Assembly: GCF_014196305.1 (NCBI RefSeq)
Contig: NZ_JACIDJ010000001.1
Coordinates: 854,290-918,289 of the forward strand
DNA length: 64,000 nt
Direction: 5' to 3'
From: Roseococcus suduntuyensis
GTDB taxonomy: Bacteria > Pseudomonadota > Alphaproteobacteria > Acetobacterales > Acetobacteraceae
Positions 47,032 to 55,797 of the stretch are shown here, piece by piece. A program made the translations under genes and the position numbers. The first letter of the stretch is position 1; the number at the start of each line of letters is the position of its first letter. Under the pieces are notes generated by a model. The model had not been told where the DNA came from. It did no database searches and was given only the letters and a program-made list of their open reading frames with translations.

Positions 47032-48450
47032 ATGCAGAACAGCGAACCCGTCTGGCGCCACGTGGATGAGAAGGCGGGCCCCGCCATCGAGCTGTCGGAC
47101 CGCGTCTGGGGCATGCCCGAGCTGGCCTACAACGAACACCGCTCCGCCGCCGAACACACCGCCTACCTGCAGGCCGAAGGCTTCCGCGTGACGGAGCAGC
47201 TCGCCGGCATCCCCACCGCCATGATGGGCGAAGCCGGCGAGGAAGGCCCCGTCATCGCCATCCTGGGCGAGTTCGACGCGCTGCCGGGCCTGTCCAACGA
47301 GGCCGGCGTGGCCCAGCACACCCCCGTCCCGGGCGACGGCAACGGCCATGCCTGCGGCCACAACCTGCTGGGCGCGGCCAGCCTGCTCGCCGCCACCGCG
47401 GTGAAGGACTACCTGGCCGCCAACGGCATCAAGGGCCGCGTGCGCTACTATGGCTGCCCGGCCGAGGAAGGCGGCGCCGCCAAGGGCTTCATGGCCCGCG
47501 CCGGCCTGTTCGACGATGTGGACATCGCCATCTCCTGGCACCCTTCCGCCTTTGCCGGCGTGAACGAGCCCATCTCGCTCGCCAACACGCGCATTGACTT
47601 CACCTTCCATGGCCGCGCCAGCCACGCCGCCGCCGCGCCGCATCTCGGCCGCTCCGCCCTCGACGCGGTGGAGCTGATGAGCGTGGGCGTGAACTACCTG
47701 CGCGAGCACATCCCCTCCGAAAGCCGCATCCACTACGCCTATCTCGACGCCGGCGGCGTGGCGCCCAACGTGGTGCAGGCCAAGGCGAAGGTCCGCTACC
47801 TGATCCGCGCGGCCGATGTGCAGAGCCTGAACCGCCTGGTGACGCGCGTGCGCAAGATCGCGGACGGGGCCGCGCTGATGACCGAGACGCGGGTGGAGAC
47901 GCAGGTGATTTCCGCCGTGTCCAACCTGCTCGGCAACACGCCGCTGGAGCGGCTGATGCAGGACAGCCTGGACCGCCTCGGCCCGCCCCCCTTCGACGCC
48001 GAGGACATGAAGCGCGCCGCGGAATTCCAGGCGACGCTGAGCGAAGAGGACATCGAGAGCGCCTACAAGAAGGTGGGCATGCCGCGCACCGACTCGCCGC
48101 TCGCGGACCGCATCGTGCCGCTCGACAGCCCGCGCGCGCCCATGGTGGGCAGCACGGATGTGGGCGATGTGTCCTGGAAGGTGCCCACCGTGCAGGCGCG
48201 GGGTGCGACGCATGCCATCGGCACGGCGCTGCATTCGTGGCAGGCGACGGCGCAGGGCAAGCTGCCCCACGCGCACAAGGGCATGGTGCATGTGGCGAAG
48301 GTGATGGCCGGCACGGCGGTGGACGCGCTGAAGCGCCCCGAGATCATCGCCGCCGCCAAGGCCGAGCACCACGCCAAGACGGGCGGCGTCTATCACTGCC
48401 CGCTGCCCGAGGACGCCACGCCGCCCATCGGCATGTCGCTGACGGTCTGA
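47032..48450 (+). CDS. M20 family amidohydrolase, AbgB-like
   Basis: Metal-dependent amidohydrolase of 472 residues. The metal ligands are in GHACGHNLLG, the Glu pair in CPAEEGGAAKGF, and another His in ISWHPSAF. The lid domain includes FHGRASHAAAAPHLGRSALDAVEL. It resembles AbgB, which cleaves p-aminobenzoyl-glutamate. It starts 3 bp after the GST stop. With the M20 gene at 31321, the window holds two acyl-glutamate-type hydrolases. Confidence 0.9.
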   Translation: MQNSEPVWRHVDEKAGPAIELSDRVWGMPELAYNEHRSAAEHTAYLQAEGFRVTEQLAGIPTAMMGEAGEEGPVIAILGEFDALPGLSNEAGVAQHTPVPGDGNGHACGHNLLGAASLLAATAVKDYLAANGIKGRVRYYGCPAEEGGAAKGFMARAGLFDDVDIAISWHPSAFAGVNEPISLANTRIDFTFHGRASHAAAAPHLGRSALDAVELMSVGVNYLREHIPSESRIHYAYLDAGGVAPNVVQAKAKVRYLIRAADVQSLNRLVTRVRKIADGAALMTETRVETQVISAVSNLLGNTPLERLMQDSLDRLGPPPFDAEDMKRAAEFQATLSEEDIESAYKKVGMPRTDSPLADRIVPLDSPRAPMVGSTDVGDVSWKVPTVQARGATHAIGTALHSWQATAQGKLPHAHKGMVHVAKVMAGTAVDALKRPEIIAAAKAEHHAKTGGVYHCPLPEDATPPIGMSLTV

Positions 48451-48502
48451 GCCTGACGGGGCGGCGCAAGCCGCCCCCCATGAACGAGGTTGGGAGGACG
48501 CC

Positions 48503-49339
48503 ATGAAGGTGGTGCGGGATGCGGCGGCGCTGGCCGCCGCCGTGGGGGAATGGCGGGCCGCCGGGCAGCGCGTGGCCGTGGTGCCCACCATGGGCTACCT
48601 GCACGAGGGGCACCTCGCCTTGGTGGCGCGCGCCCGCGAACTGGCGCCGCGCGTGGTGGCGACCATCTTCGTCAACCCGACGCAATTCGCCCCGCATGAG
48701 GACCTCGGCCGCTATCCGCGCGACGAGGCGGGGGACATCGCGAAGCTGGAGGCGGCGGGGTGCGACCTGCTCTTCGCGCCGCCGGTGGAGGTGGTCTACC
48801 CGCCCAGCTTCGCCACGCGCATTGCCATGGAAGGCCCGGCGCTGGGGCTGGAGGGCACGCACCGGCCGCAGATGTTCGGCGGCGTGGCGCTGGTCTGCAC
48901 CCGGCTGTTCGGCCTGACGCGGGCCGATGTGGGCGTCTTCGGCGAGAAGGATTGGCAGCAGGTGATGGTGATCCGCCGCGTGGTGGCGGACCTGGCGCTG
49001 CCCATCGAGATCGTGACAGTCCCCACCGTGCGCGCGGCGGATGGCTTGGCCCTGTCCTCGCGCAATGCCTACCTGGATGCGGGCGCGCGGGCGAAGGCGG
49101 TGGCGCTGCATGCGGCGCTGGTGTTCGCGGCGGAGCGGTTGCGCGCGGGCGAGACGGCGGGCGAGGCCTGCGCGGCGGCGGAGAAGCGGCTGCTGGAGGC
49201 GGGGTTTGACCGGGTGGATTATGTGGCGGTTCGGCGGGAGGGGGATTTTTTTGAATTGGACCGGTTGGAGGGGGCTGCGCGGGTGTTGGGGGCGGCTTGG
49301 TTGGGGAGTGTGCGGTTGATTGATAATTCGACAACATAA
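48503..49339 (+). CDS. panC: Pantothenate synthetase
   Basis: Joins pantoate and beta-alanine with ATP, 278 residues. Motifs: VVPTMGYLHEGHLALV (first HIGH-like), FVNPTQFAPHEDLGRYPR, FGEKDWQQ, VPTVRAADGLALSSRN. From about 49200 the codon choice becomes G/T-rich and less typical, ending at TAA with the family-like RLIDN plus STT. No panB is adjacent. The AT-rich reverse transcriptase gene begins (its 3' end) only 27 bp downstream. Confidence 0.94.
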   Translation: MKVVRDAAALAAAVGEWRAAGQRVAVVPTMGYLHEGHLALVARARELAPRVVATIFVNPTQFAPHEDLGRYPRDEAGDIAKLEAAGCDLLFAPPVEVVYPPSFATRIAMEGPALGLEGTHRPQMFGGVALVCTRLFGLTRADVGVFGEKDWQQVMVIRRVVADLALPIEIVTVPTVRAADGLALSSRNAYLDAGARAKAVALHAALVFAAERLRAGETAGEACAAAEKRLLEAGFDRVDYVAVRREGDFFELDRLEGAARVLGAAWLGSVRLIDNSTT

Positions 49340-49366
49340 CGTACATGTTTGGCGCACAGCGGATTG

Positions 49367-50974
49367 TCAGAACGGTGGAGGTATCTTTATTTCCTCCTTA
49401 TGATCGTAATCTAAATCGTCTGGATCAAGCGCATTATTGACGTTTTCATATTCACTTACATCTACGTTGGCGAATGCAAGCGGCAATGCGTTGTGATTTA
49501 TGATATTGCTATTTGCTAGAGAGCTTTCCACGAAAAATGCCTCTTGCAAATTTATTCTATTAAAGGCGGGCCATTCTTGTGCCTTCCATTCATAAAATAT
49601 CGGCCAATCTTCACGGCTATCCTCAGTAGGTTGAAGCCTTTCAAATGGCAAGGCGTACTCTTCAGCGCCCCAATTAAGGCGATGATGCGCATGATCCAAG
49701 GCTGCAATGACCGATAGCGCGTGGCCACTTTTCATGATACTGAGAAGGAGGTCACTATGAATATCGATTTCGAGTATATTCGCGGCATATATGGTCCAAA
49801 TTATTTCGGAGTCATGGCGAAGATCGGCATGAATACGAATAAATCTGTCGAATACATCTGACCATAATTCTTCATCGATGGCGCCAAAAGTAAATTTCCG
49901 CCATATCAAAATAGCGTATACATAATCGCAGCAATGACTGGAAATTTGCATGAACCGCAATAAGTACGGCTCGATTATATGCCAATAAAGACCTTTCTTT
50001 CCCCACTTATCTATTTTTCTTAATGTATATTTTAACGCACCATCGTCGTTTGATTTCTTCACGTACTGCAACGCAAATTCTAAGGCATCACGCACCTTCT
50101 CGGGTTTCTCTGACATCGACTCCACAGCGTGGTCAAATCGTAAATCGATTTCTGCTATGCCAAGATCAATAAAATCAAAGTTAGAGTCAAAAATCTTTGT
50201 TTTGCTTTCATTTATATCAAGCTCAAAGCTTTGTATGGCTGTTCTATAGAATCCCAGAATAGATTCAGCAGTTTCGTAGCTATGGGCACCAATCCATACG
50301 TCATCAACATGGCGAACAATAGTTGCAGATCGATCTAAAATCAGATTTTTAGCCGTTAAATCTATCGCGCAAGAGACGATTTCCGCGGTAATTCGAGAGG
50401 CATCTGGCCCTACGGGTATCCCAATTGTTTGACCATCTTGCCCGTTCCTAAATATTCTATCTAGTTGATTAAATAAAAGAGAGTCAGTTTTATTTGCTTT
50501 CGCTTGCACTTTCCCATGAACCGCCCATGGGATGGTGTGCGTATAAAGAGAGTGATAAAATCGCGAAATGTCAGTCTTCGCAATGTATCGGTATCTTGAT
50601 AGTTTTTCGAGCTTTGTTTGATCCATTTCATGCTGTGAAGTTATTACCACAGCCCGCCGCGAACTAGGCAATACTTGGGGGATTGAATAAGAGAAAGTGT
50701 CCTGACTGAATATTTGTGAGACATCGCGCCAATTACGCTCTAAAAATAAAGAGGAATTATACGCCATTGATGGGTGAATTGCAGAAAAAATTCGCCTATG
50801 TCCGCCCCGTTTTGAAGCGTTATATGGGGAATGCTTATTTAATTTTTTTGATAAATCGCTTCCTGAATAATATTCGGCGAGTCGGGTGCCAAGTAGATGC
50901 GATCCAAACGAAGGGGGAAGATTTTCTGGCAGCATCCCTTTTCTGAGTAGATCAAGCTTCGAAATAATGTCCAT
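49367..50974 (-). CDS. Reverse transcriptase, Abi/unknown-group type (candidate phage defence)
   Basis: RNA-directed DNA polymerase-like protein of 535 residues from the ATG at 50974 (two GTGs just upstream are alternatives). The RT core is complete: catalytic Asp near 135 in AKTDISRFYHSLYTHTIPWA, GQTIGIPVGPDASRITAEI near 182-200, and VRHVDDVWIG near 220-229, with His in place of the usual Tyr before VDD. The last 250 residues look helical and carry no maturase, endonuclease or known effector motif. The layout fits Abi/UG reverse transcriptases, several of which defend against phage. The gene is AT-rich, unlike everything around it, so it was acquired. Confidence 0.85.
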   Translation of the reverse strand: MDIISKLDLLRKGMLPENLPPSFGSHLLGTRLAEYYSGSDLSKKLNKHSPYNASKRGGHRRIFSAIHPSMAYNSSLFLERNWRDVSQIFSQDTFSYSIPQVLPSSRRAVVITSQHEMDQTKLEKLSRYRYIAKTDISRFYHSLYTHTIPWAVHGKVQAKANKTDSLLFNQLDRIFRNGQDGQTIGIPVGPDASRITAEIVSCAIDLTAKNLILDRSATIVRHVDDVWIGAHSYETAESILGFYRTAIQSFELDINESKTKIFDSNFDFIDLGIAEIDLRFDHAVESMSEKPEKVRDALEFALQYVKKSNDDGALKYTLRKIDKWGKKGLYWHIIEPYLLRFMQISSHCCDYVYAILIWRKFTFGAIDEELWSDVFDRFIRIHADLRHDSEIIWTIYAANILEIDIHSDLLLSIMKSGHALSVIAALDHAHHRLNWGAEEYALPFERLQPTEDSREDWPIFYEWKAQEWPAFNRINLQEAFFVESSLANSNIINHNALPLAFANVDVSEYENVNNALDPDDLDYDHKEEIKIPPPF

Positions 50975-51045
50975 TCCAGCCACCACGCTTGTATGCAGGG
51001 AAATTAGCTTTGAGCGTTACCGGGCACAACGTGTTTCGGCTGCCA

Positions 51046-52359
51046 TTAGCCACCCCAAACCCCCCTCCTCACCGCCCCAGCCGCCAACACCCCATAAGCC
51101 GTAATTCCCAGCGCCACCGCCAAAAACTGCCCCGCCATCCCCATCCCCACCACGTCGCTCAGCAGCCACCCACCCACCACGGCAATCCCCAGCCGCGAAA
51201 AGCCGGCCACCACCGGCCAGCCCATCTTCCCCGCGCCCATCGCCGCGAAATACATCGCCATCCCCAGGCCGAAGCCGCCAAAGGCCGGGCCGATCCAGCG
51301 CAGCGCCTCCGCCGCGATGCGCGCCACCTCGGCGTCCGAGGCGAACAGCATCGCGAACCCCATCGGCCACACCGCGACACTCACCCCGATGGCCGAGCAC
51401 AGCGCCAGCGCCATGCCCCCGCCCACCCAGGCCGTGCGCCGCGCCGTCTCCCAATCGCCCCCGCCCACCGCGCGCCCCACCAGCGCCGTCAGCGCCGAAC
51501 CGACGCCGAAGGCCAGCGGGATCATCATGAATTCCAGCCGCGCCGCCACGCCATAGGCCGCCACCGCCGCCGCCCCATGCACCGCCAGCCGCGCCGTCAC
51601 CAGAATGGTGGTCAGGTTCGCCACGAAGGCCAGCAGGCAGGCCGTGGCGCCCACGGCCAGGATGCGCTGGAACCGCGCCCAGCGCAGCGGCACGCGCAGC
51701 TTCACGGCGAAGCCCGCCGCCCCGCTCGCCACCACCGCCGCCATGACGCCCGCCGCCACCCAGAAGCACAGCGCGAAGCTCAGCCCCAGCCCCACCAGCC
51801 CCATCCCCAGCGTGTCCGCCAGCAGGAAGCCCAGCGCGGGGTAAGCGAGCCAGGCCAGGTTCAGCACCCGCGCCGCCAGCCCATGCCGCCCGCCGCCCCG
51901 CAGGATGGAGGCCAGCGTATTGGCCAGCCAGGCCGGAATGGCCCCCAGCCCGAACATCACCGCCGCATAGGGCGCGCCGGCCGCGGCGGCCACCGGCCCG
52001 CCGATCCAGCCCAGCACCGTCCAGGGAAACACCGCCAGCACCACCACGAACATCATGGCGAAGCCCAGCGCGATCAGCAGCGCGTGCAAAGCCAGCGCCG
52101 CCGCTTCCTCCGGCTGCTTCGCCCCCAGCGCGCGGGCGATGGCGCTGACCACCCCGCCCCCCATCGCGCCCGCCGACATCTGCCCCAGCAGCAGCGCGAA
52201 GGGCAGCACCACCGCCCAGCCCGCCAGCGCCTCGCGCCCCAGCCGCGCCGCGATCCAGGTCTCGACCAGCAGCGCCGCCACTTGCAGCGCCGAGAGCAAG
52301 GTGGTCGGCGCCGCCAGCGCCAGGATGCGTCTGGCCAGTTCGCGCGCGCTGGGCCTCAT
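51046..52359 (-). CDS. MATE family efflux transporter
   Basis: Cation-coupled multidrug/toxin exporter of 437 residues with about 12 membrane helices in two related halves. Landmarks: PTTLLSALQVAALLVETWIA in helix 1 and LEFMMIPLAFGVGSALTALVG in the second half. The ATG at 52359 overlaps the upstream oxidase stop by ATGA. The last 20 codons are G/T-rich and end in TAA next to the foreign reverse transcriptase gene. Confidence 0.92.
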   Translation of the reverse strand: MRPSARELARRILALAAPTTLLSALQVAALLVETWIAARLGREALAGWAVVLPFALLLGQMSAGAMGGGVVSAIARALGAKQPEEAAALALHALLIALGFAMMFVVVLAVFPWTVLGWIGGPVAAAAGAPYAAVMFGLGAIPAWLANTLASILRGGGRHGLAARVLNLAWLAYPALGFLLADTLGMGLVGLGLSFALCFWVAAGVMAAVVASGAAGFAVKLRVPLRWARFQRILAVGATACLLAFVANLTTILVTARLAVHGAAAVAAYGVAARLEFMMIPLAFGVGSALTALVGRAVGGGDWETARRTAWVGGGMALALCSAIGVSVAVWPMGFAMLFASDAEVARIAAEALRWIGPAFGGFGLGMAMYFAAMGAGKMGWPVVAGFSRLGIAVVGGWLLSDVVGMGMAGQFLAVALGITAYGVLAAGAVRRGVWGG

Positions 52360-53606
52360 GCGAAGCGCTCCGCGGCGAAGGGCGAGAGGTCCGTGTTCGG
52401 GGTCGGCCCCAGCATGGCCCCCGCGATCAGCGCGCCGGTGGGGGCCGAGGCCGTCAGCCCCAGATGCCCATGCCCGAAGGCGCACCACAGCCCGGGATGC
52501 GCGGCCACCGGCCCCATCACGGGCAATGTGTCGGGCAGGCAGGGGCGGTGGCCCATCCAGTGCGGCTGGGCGCCTTCCGTGCGCGCCTGCGGATAGACCT
52601 TCCGCAAATCCTCCAGCAGCAGGGCGGCGCGGGCCGGGGTGGGGGGCGCCTCGGTGCCGCCGAACTCGACGGTGCCGGCGATGCGAAGCCCGCCCTCCAT
52701 GGGGGTGATGAAGGCCTTGCGGTCGGCCGGCACCAGCGGGCGGGTGGGCATGACGCCGGGGTCGGGCAGCATGACGTGGTAGCCGCGCTGGCTCTCCAGC
52801 GGGATATGGATACCAAGCGGCGCCAGCAGCCTCGCCGACCAGGCGCCGGCGGCCAGCACCACGCGGTCGGCCGGCAGCGTCTCGCCGCCCGCGCGCACGC
52901 CCACCACGCGCGGGCCATCGGTGGCCAGCGCCTCGACGGTCGCGCGGCGGATGGTGCCGCCCATGCGCTCGATCCCGCGCGCGACGGTGCGGGCGTGGCG
53001 CAGCGGGTTCACGCAATGGCTTTGGTCGGGGAGGAAGACGCCGACCCGGTAGGCCTCCGCCACGCCGGGTTCCAGGGCCAGCACCCCGGCGCGGTCCAGC
53101 ACCTGCGTCACCTGGCCGTATTCGCGCCGCAGCGCCCAGGCGGCGTCGTCCTTCTTCAGGTGTTCGGCGTCCCGGTAGAGGTAGAGCTGGCCGTGCTCCT
53201 GGATCAGGTCCAGCGCGCCCTCTGCGGCGAGGATTTCGCGATGCCGGTCCTCGGCGCCGCGCAGCAGGGTGGCCATGCCGGCGGCGATCTCGCGCACGCG
53301 CTCGGGCTTGGCGCTGAGGACGAAGCGCCACAGCCAGGGCAGGGCGGCGGGCCAGTAGCGGGCCGGAATGTGCAGCGCGCCCTTGGGGTCCAGCAGCATG
53401 GAAGGCACCTGCTTCAGCACGCCCGGCATGGCGAGCGGTGCCACCGATCCTGCCGAGATGGCCCCGGCATTGCCGGAGGAGGTGCCCTCGCCCGGCCCAT
53501 CACGGTCCAGCAGCGTGACCCGGGCCCCTCCGCGCGCCAGGTGCCAGCCGACGCAGAGGCCGACAATGCCGGCGCCCACGATGATCACATGTTGCGGAGG
53601 TTCCAT
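52356..53606 (-). CDS. DadA-like FAD-dependent amino acid dehydrogenase
   Basis: FAD oxidoreductase of 416 residues. The dinucleotide motif HVIIVGAGIVGLCVGWHLA is at the N-terminus, STSSGNAG-like GTSSGNAGAISAG follows, and the C-terminal GHGHLGLTASAPTGALIA closes the FAD site. These fit D-amino acid dehydrogenase, which deaminates D-amino acids. It overlaps the MATE gene and is divergent from an Ldh-family gene (93 bp). Confidence 0.88.
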   Translation of the reverse strand: MEPPQHVIIVGAGIVGLCVGWHLARGGARVTLLDRDGPGEGTSSGNAGAISAGSVAPLAMPGVLKQVPSMLLDPKGALHIPARYWPAALPWLWRFVLSAKPERVREIAAGMATLLRGAEDRHREILAAEGALDLIQEHGQLYLYRDAEHLKKDDAAWALRREYGQVTQVLDRAGVLALEPGVAEAYRVGVFLPDQSHCVNPLRHARTVARGIERMGGTIRRATVEALATDGPRVVGVRAGGETLPADRVVLAAGAWSARLLAPLGIHIPLESQRGYHVMLPDPGVMPTRPLVPADRKAFITPMEGGLRIAGTVEFGGTEAPPTPARAALLLEDLRKVYPQARTEGAQPHWMGHRPCLPDTLPVMGPVAAHPGLWCAFGHGHLGLTASAPTGALIAGAMLGPTPNTDLSPFAAERFA

Positions 53607-53699
53607 TGGGGGATGCTTGCCCAAAGCCAGGCGCACGTGAAGCCGTTGACCCCGTGCCCAGGCGCGCGGAAGGTCCATGCCGGGACAAGGGGACACGCC

Positions 53700-54779
53700 A
53701 TGAACGCCACGCACCAATCCGTCCGCGCGCAGATCACCGCCATCCTGCTGGCCTGGGGCAGCCCGCCGGCGCTGGCCGAGACCACGGCCGAGGTGATGAC
53801 CGAGACGGACCTGATGGGCGTGGACAGCCACGGCATCTCGATGCTGATGGGCTATGAGGAATTGCTGCGCCTGGGCCAGCTGCGCATCGCCGGCCAGCCG
53901 CGCGTGGCGCGGGAATTCGGGGCCACGGCCCTGGTGGATGGCGGCGACGCGCTGGGCCACCCGCCCGCCGTCCTGGCCATGCGGATGGCGGTGGAGAAGG
54001 CGCGCATCCATGGCATCGGCGCGGTGGGCGTGGTGAACAGCCACCATTTCGGCGCGGCAGGCTATTATGCCCGGATGGCGGCGGCCTCGGGCTTTGTGGG
54101 GATGGTGTTCTCCTCCACGCGCGGCATCAGCATGGTGCCGCCGCGTGGCGCGGAACCGGTGCTGGGCACCAACCCCATCGCCTTCGCGGCGCCCAATGGC
54201 GAGGGGCAGCCCATGGTGCTGGACATGGCCACCACCACCGTCGCGGCGAACAAGGTGAAGGTCTATCACCTGAAGGAGAAGGACGTGCCGCCCGGCTGGG
54301 TGGTGGATGGCGCGGGCAACCCCGTGACGGACCACGCCGAGGCCAACGACTACGTGTTCAAGCGGCAGGAAGGCGGGCTGACGCCGCTGGGCGAGCACAA
54401 GGGATACGGGCTGGCGCTGATGGTGCACATCCTGGCGGGCACCATGGTGGGCGCCAGCTTCTCGCCCATCCGCAACCGCAGCCAGCGCAGCGACGAGCCG
54501 AACAATATCGGCCACATGATGCTGGCGCTGGACCCGCGCGCCTTCCGCGACATGGACGCCTATACGGCCGACATGGCCGGCGTTGTGGAGGTGCTGCGCG
54601 GCGCCCGCCCGGCCAACCCGGAGGAACCCGTGCTGATCCCCGGTGATCCGGAGGACATGTCGCGCACGGAGCGGCTGGAAACGGGCATCCCCATCCCGGC
54701 GAGCCTGGAGCGGCATGTGCGGGAGATCGCGGAACGGGCAGGGGTGCCCTTCGTGCTGGAGGCGGTGCCCGGCGCCTGA
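53700..54779 (+). CDS. Ldh family (malate/L-lactate/ureidoglycolate-type) dehydrogenase
   Basis: NAD(P)-dependent dehydrogenase of the AllD/YlbC/MDH2 family, 359 residues. Landmarks: TDLMGVDSHGISML, VVNSHHFGAAGYYARMA, GTNPIAFAAPNGEG, DMATTTVAANKV and LGEHKGYGLALMVHIL. The family includes malate, ureidoglycolate and delta-1-piperideine-2-carboxylate reductases. Next to a D-amino acid dehydrogenase, an imino- or keto-acid reductase role is plausible but unproven. Confidence 0.9.
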   Translation: MNATHQSVRAQITAILLAWGSPPALAETTAEVMTETDLMGVDSHGISMLMGYEELLRLGQLRIAGQPRVAREFGATALVDGGDALGHPPAVLAMRMAVEKARIHGIGAVGVVNSHHFGAAGYYARMAAASGFVGMVFSSTRGISMVPPRGAEPVLGTNPIAFAAPNGEGQPMVLDMATTTVAANKVKVYHLKEKDVPPGWVVDGAGNPVTDHAEANDYVFKRQEGGLTPLGEHKGYGLALMVHILAGTMVGASFSPIRNRSQRSDEPNNIGHMMLALDPRAFRDMDAYTADMAGVVEVLRGARPANPEEPVLIPGDPEDMSRTERLETGIPIPASLERHVREIAERAGVPFVLEAVPGA

Positions 54780-54962
54780 GGGCCGGGAACATCACCCCGC
54801 CGCCTTACTAACTTACCATCTTACGATCTTACCGCGGGGAAGGTGCCGACCCCGCGGCGTCGGCCTAGCTTCATGCCAGGAACGCCCTGAAAAGTCAAGA
54901 AAATCATGGCATGCCAGTGGCCCTGGAGCGGGTGCGACGCTGCCACCTCCGCCAGGTAACGC

Positions 54963-55247
54963 CGCCTTGCGAGGATGCGCCGGCACAGCCGGCGCCGCGC
55001 CCGGACCGACCGCACGGCCAGCGCGCCTTACGCGGCGCGCAAGCCAAGCGGCCGGAGGCCGCGCCCGGCGCTTGAGGGTCAAAAAATCAGTGTCGCCTTG
55101 CGAGGATGCGCCGGCACAGCCGGTGCCGCGCCCGGACCGACCGCACGGCCAGCGCGCCTTACGCGGCGCGCAAGCCAAGCGGCCGGAGGCCGCGCGTCAC
55201 GCGAAGGCGTGCCTCCGGCACGACGCGCTTGAGGGCTTAAAAAATCA
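54963..55247. repeat. Tandem hairpin-train repeat (two copies of about 130-150 bp)
   Basis: The gap 54780-55244 has no gene. Copy A (54963-55089) and copy B (55094-55247) agree over their first 102 bases with one difference (near 54993/55124). Both hold a GCGCGCC stem, AAGCCAAG, a CGGCC-GGA-GGCCG stem and GCGCTTGAGGG, then AAAAAATCA. Copy B has about 29 extra bases forming a nested hairpin before its end. The remaining 54780-54962 shows nothing recognisable. Confidence 0.8.
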
Positions 55248-55269
55248 CACCGAACGGAGTTCGGTGTGA
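55239..55269 (-). terminator. Terminator whose stem contains the end of the NTF2 gene
   Basis: On the minus strand an 11-bp perfect stem (55259-55269 with 55245-55255, 3-base loop) is followed by six Ts (55244-55239). The stop codon of the NTF2-like gene is the last triplet of the stem, so the last seven codons are part of the terminator. Confidence 0.85.
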
Positions 55270-55640
55270 AAGCTCTTCGCCACGATCCGCCAGCCCTCAT
55301 TCGTCTTCAGCAGCAGCAGAAAGTCCGTGAAGTAGCGCGGCGGGATGCAGCAATTCACCTTCACGCAGGCCGCGTCATCGCCCGCCATGTCAATCGCCAG
55401 GATGCGGTCCTCCCGCGCCAGCCCCTGCGACTGCGGCGAGGGCCGGCCCTTGATGGCCGTCAGCCAATCGGCGCGGGGGAAGTCCACCACCTCGCCCTTG
55501 GGGGCGCTGTAGAGATGCGCGCAGGGGTGGAAGGCGGCGGCGATCTTGTCGGCATCGCCCTCGTGCAACCCGTCGAGATAGGTGCGGACCACGGCCTCGA
55601 TGGCGGCGAGGGCGGGCAGGGTCATGGAACCTTCGGGCAT
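55245..55640 (-). CDS. NTF2-like (SnoaL/lumazine-binding-type) protein
   Basis: Cone-fold protein of 131 residues. Segments: AIEAVVRTYLDGLHEGDADKIAAAFHP, then HLYSAPKGEVVDFPRADWLTAI and the C-terminal LLKTNEGWRIVAKSFHTE. These are typical of the NTF2-like superfamily (putative lumazine-binding group). The ATG at 55640 has GGAGGA upstream. Function unknown; it may be an enzyme or a scaffold. Divergent from the haloacid dehalogenase gene. Confidence 0.85.
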   Translation of the reverse strand: MPEGSMTLPALAAIEAVVRTYLDGLHEGDADKIAAAFHPCAHLYSAPKGEVVDFPRADWLTAIKGRPSPQSQGLAREDRILAIDMAGDDAACVKVNCCIPPRYFTDFLLLLKTNEGWRIVAKSFHTELRSV

Positions 55641-55797
55641 GGCGTCCTCCTGTCGTGTTCCTGGCAACATGCCACAGGTGCAGGGCTTCCGCACGCGGGG
55701 ATGACGGGGGAGTATGCCGCCCAGGAGGACCATCCATGGCCAGACCAGCCCACAAGGCGGCATTCGACCAGCGCCCACCCCTGACGGAGACCACGCC

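Noticed and set aside
49367-50974. Group II intron or retron as the source of the reverse transcriptase
   Set aside because: No maturase or endonuclease domain, no domain V-like RNA, no msr/msd-like inverted repeats in the short flanks, and the catalytic motif is VDD preceded by His, not YADD.
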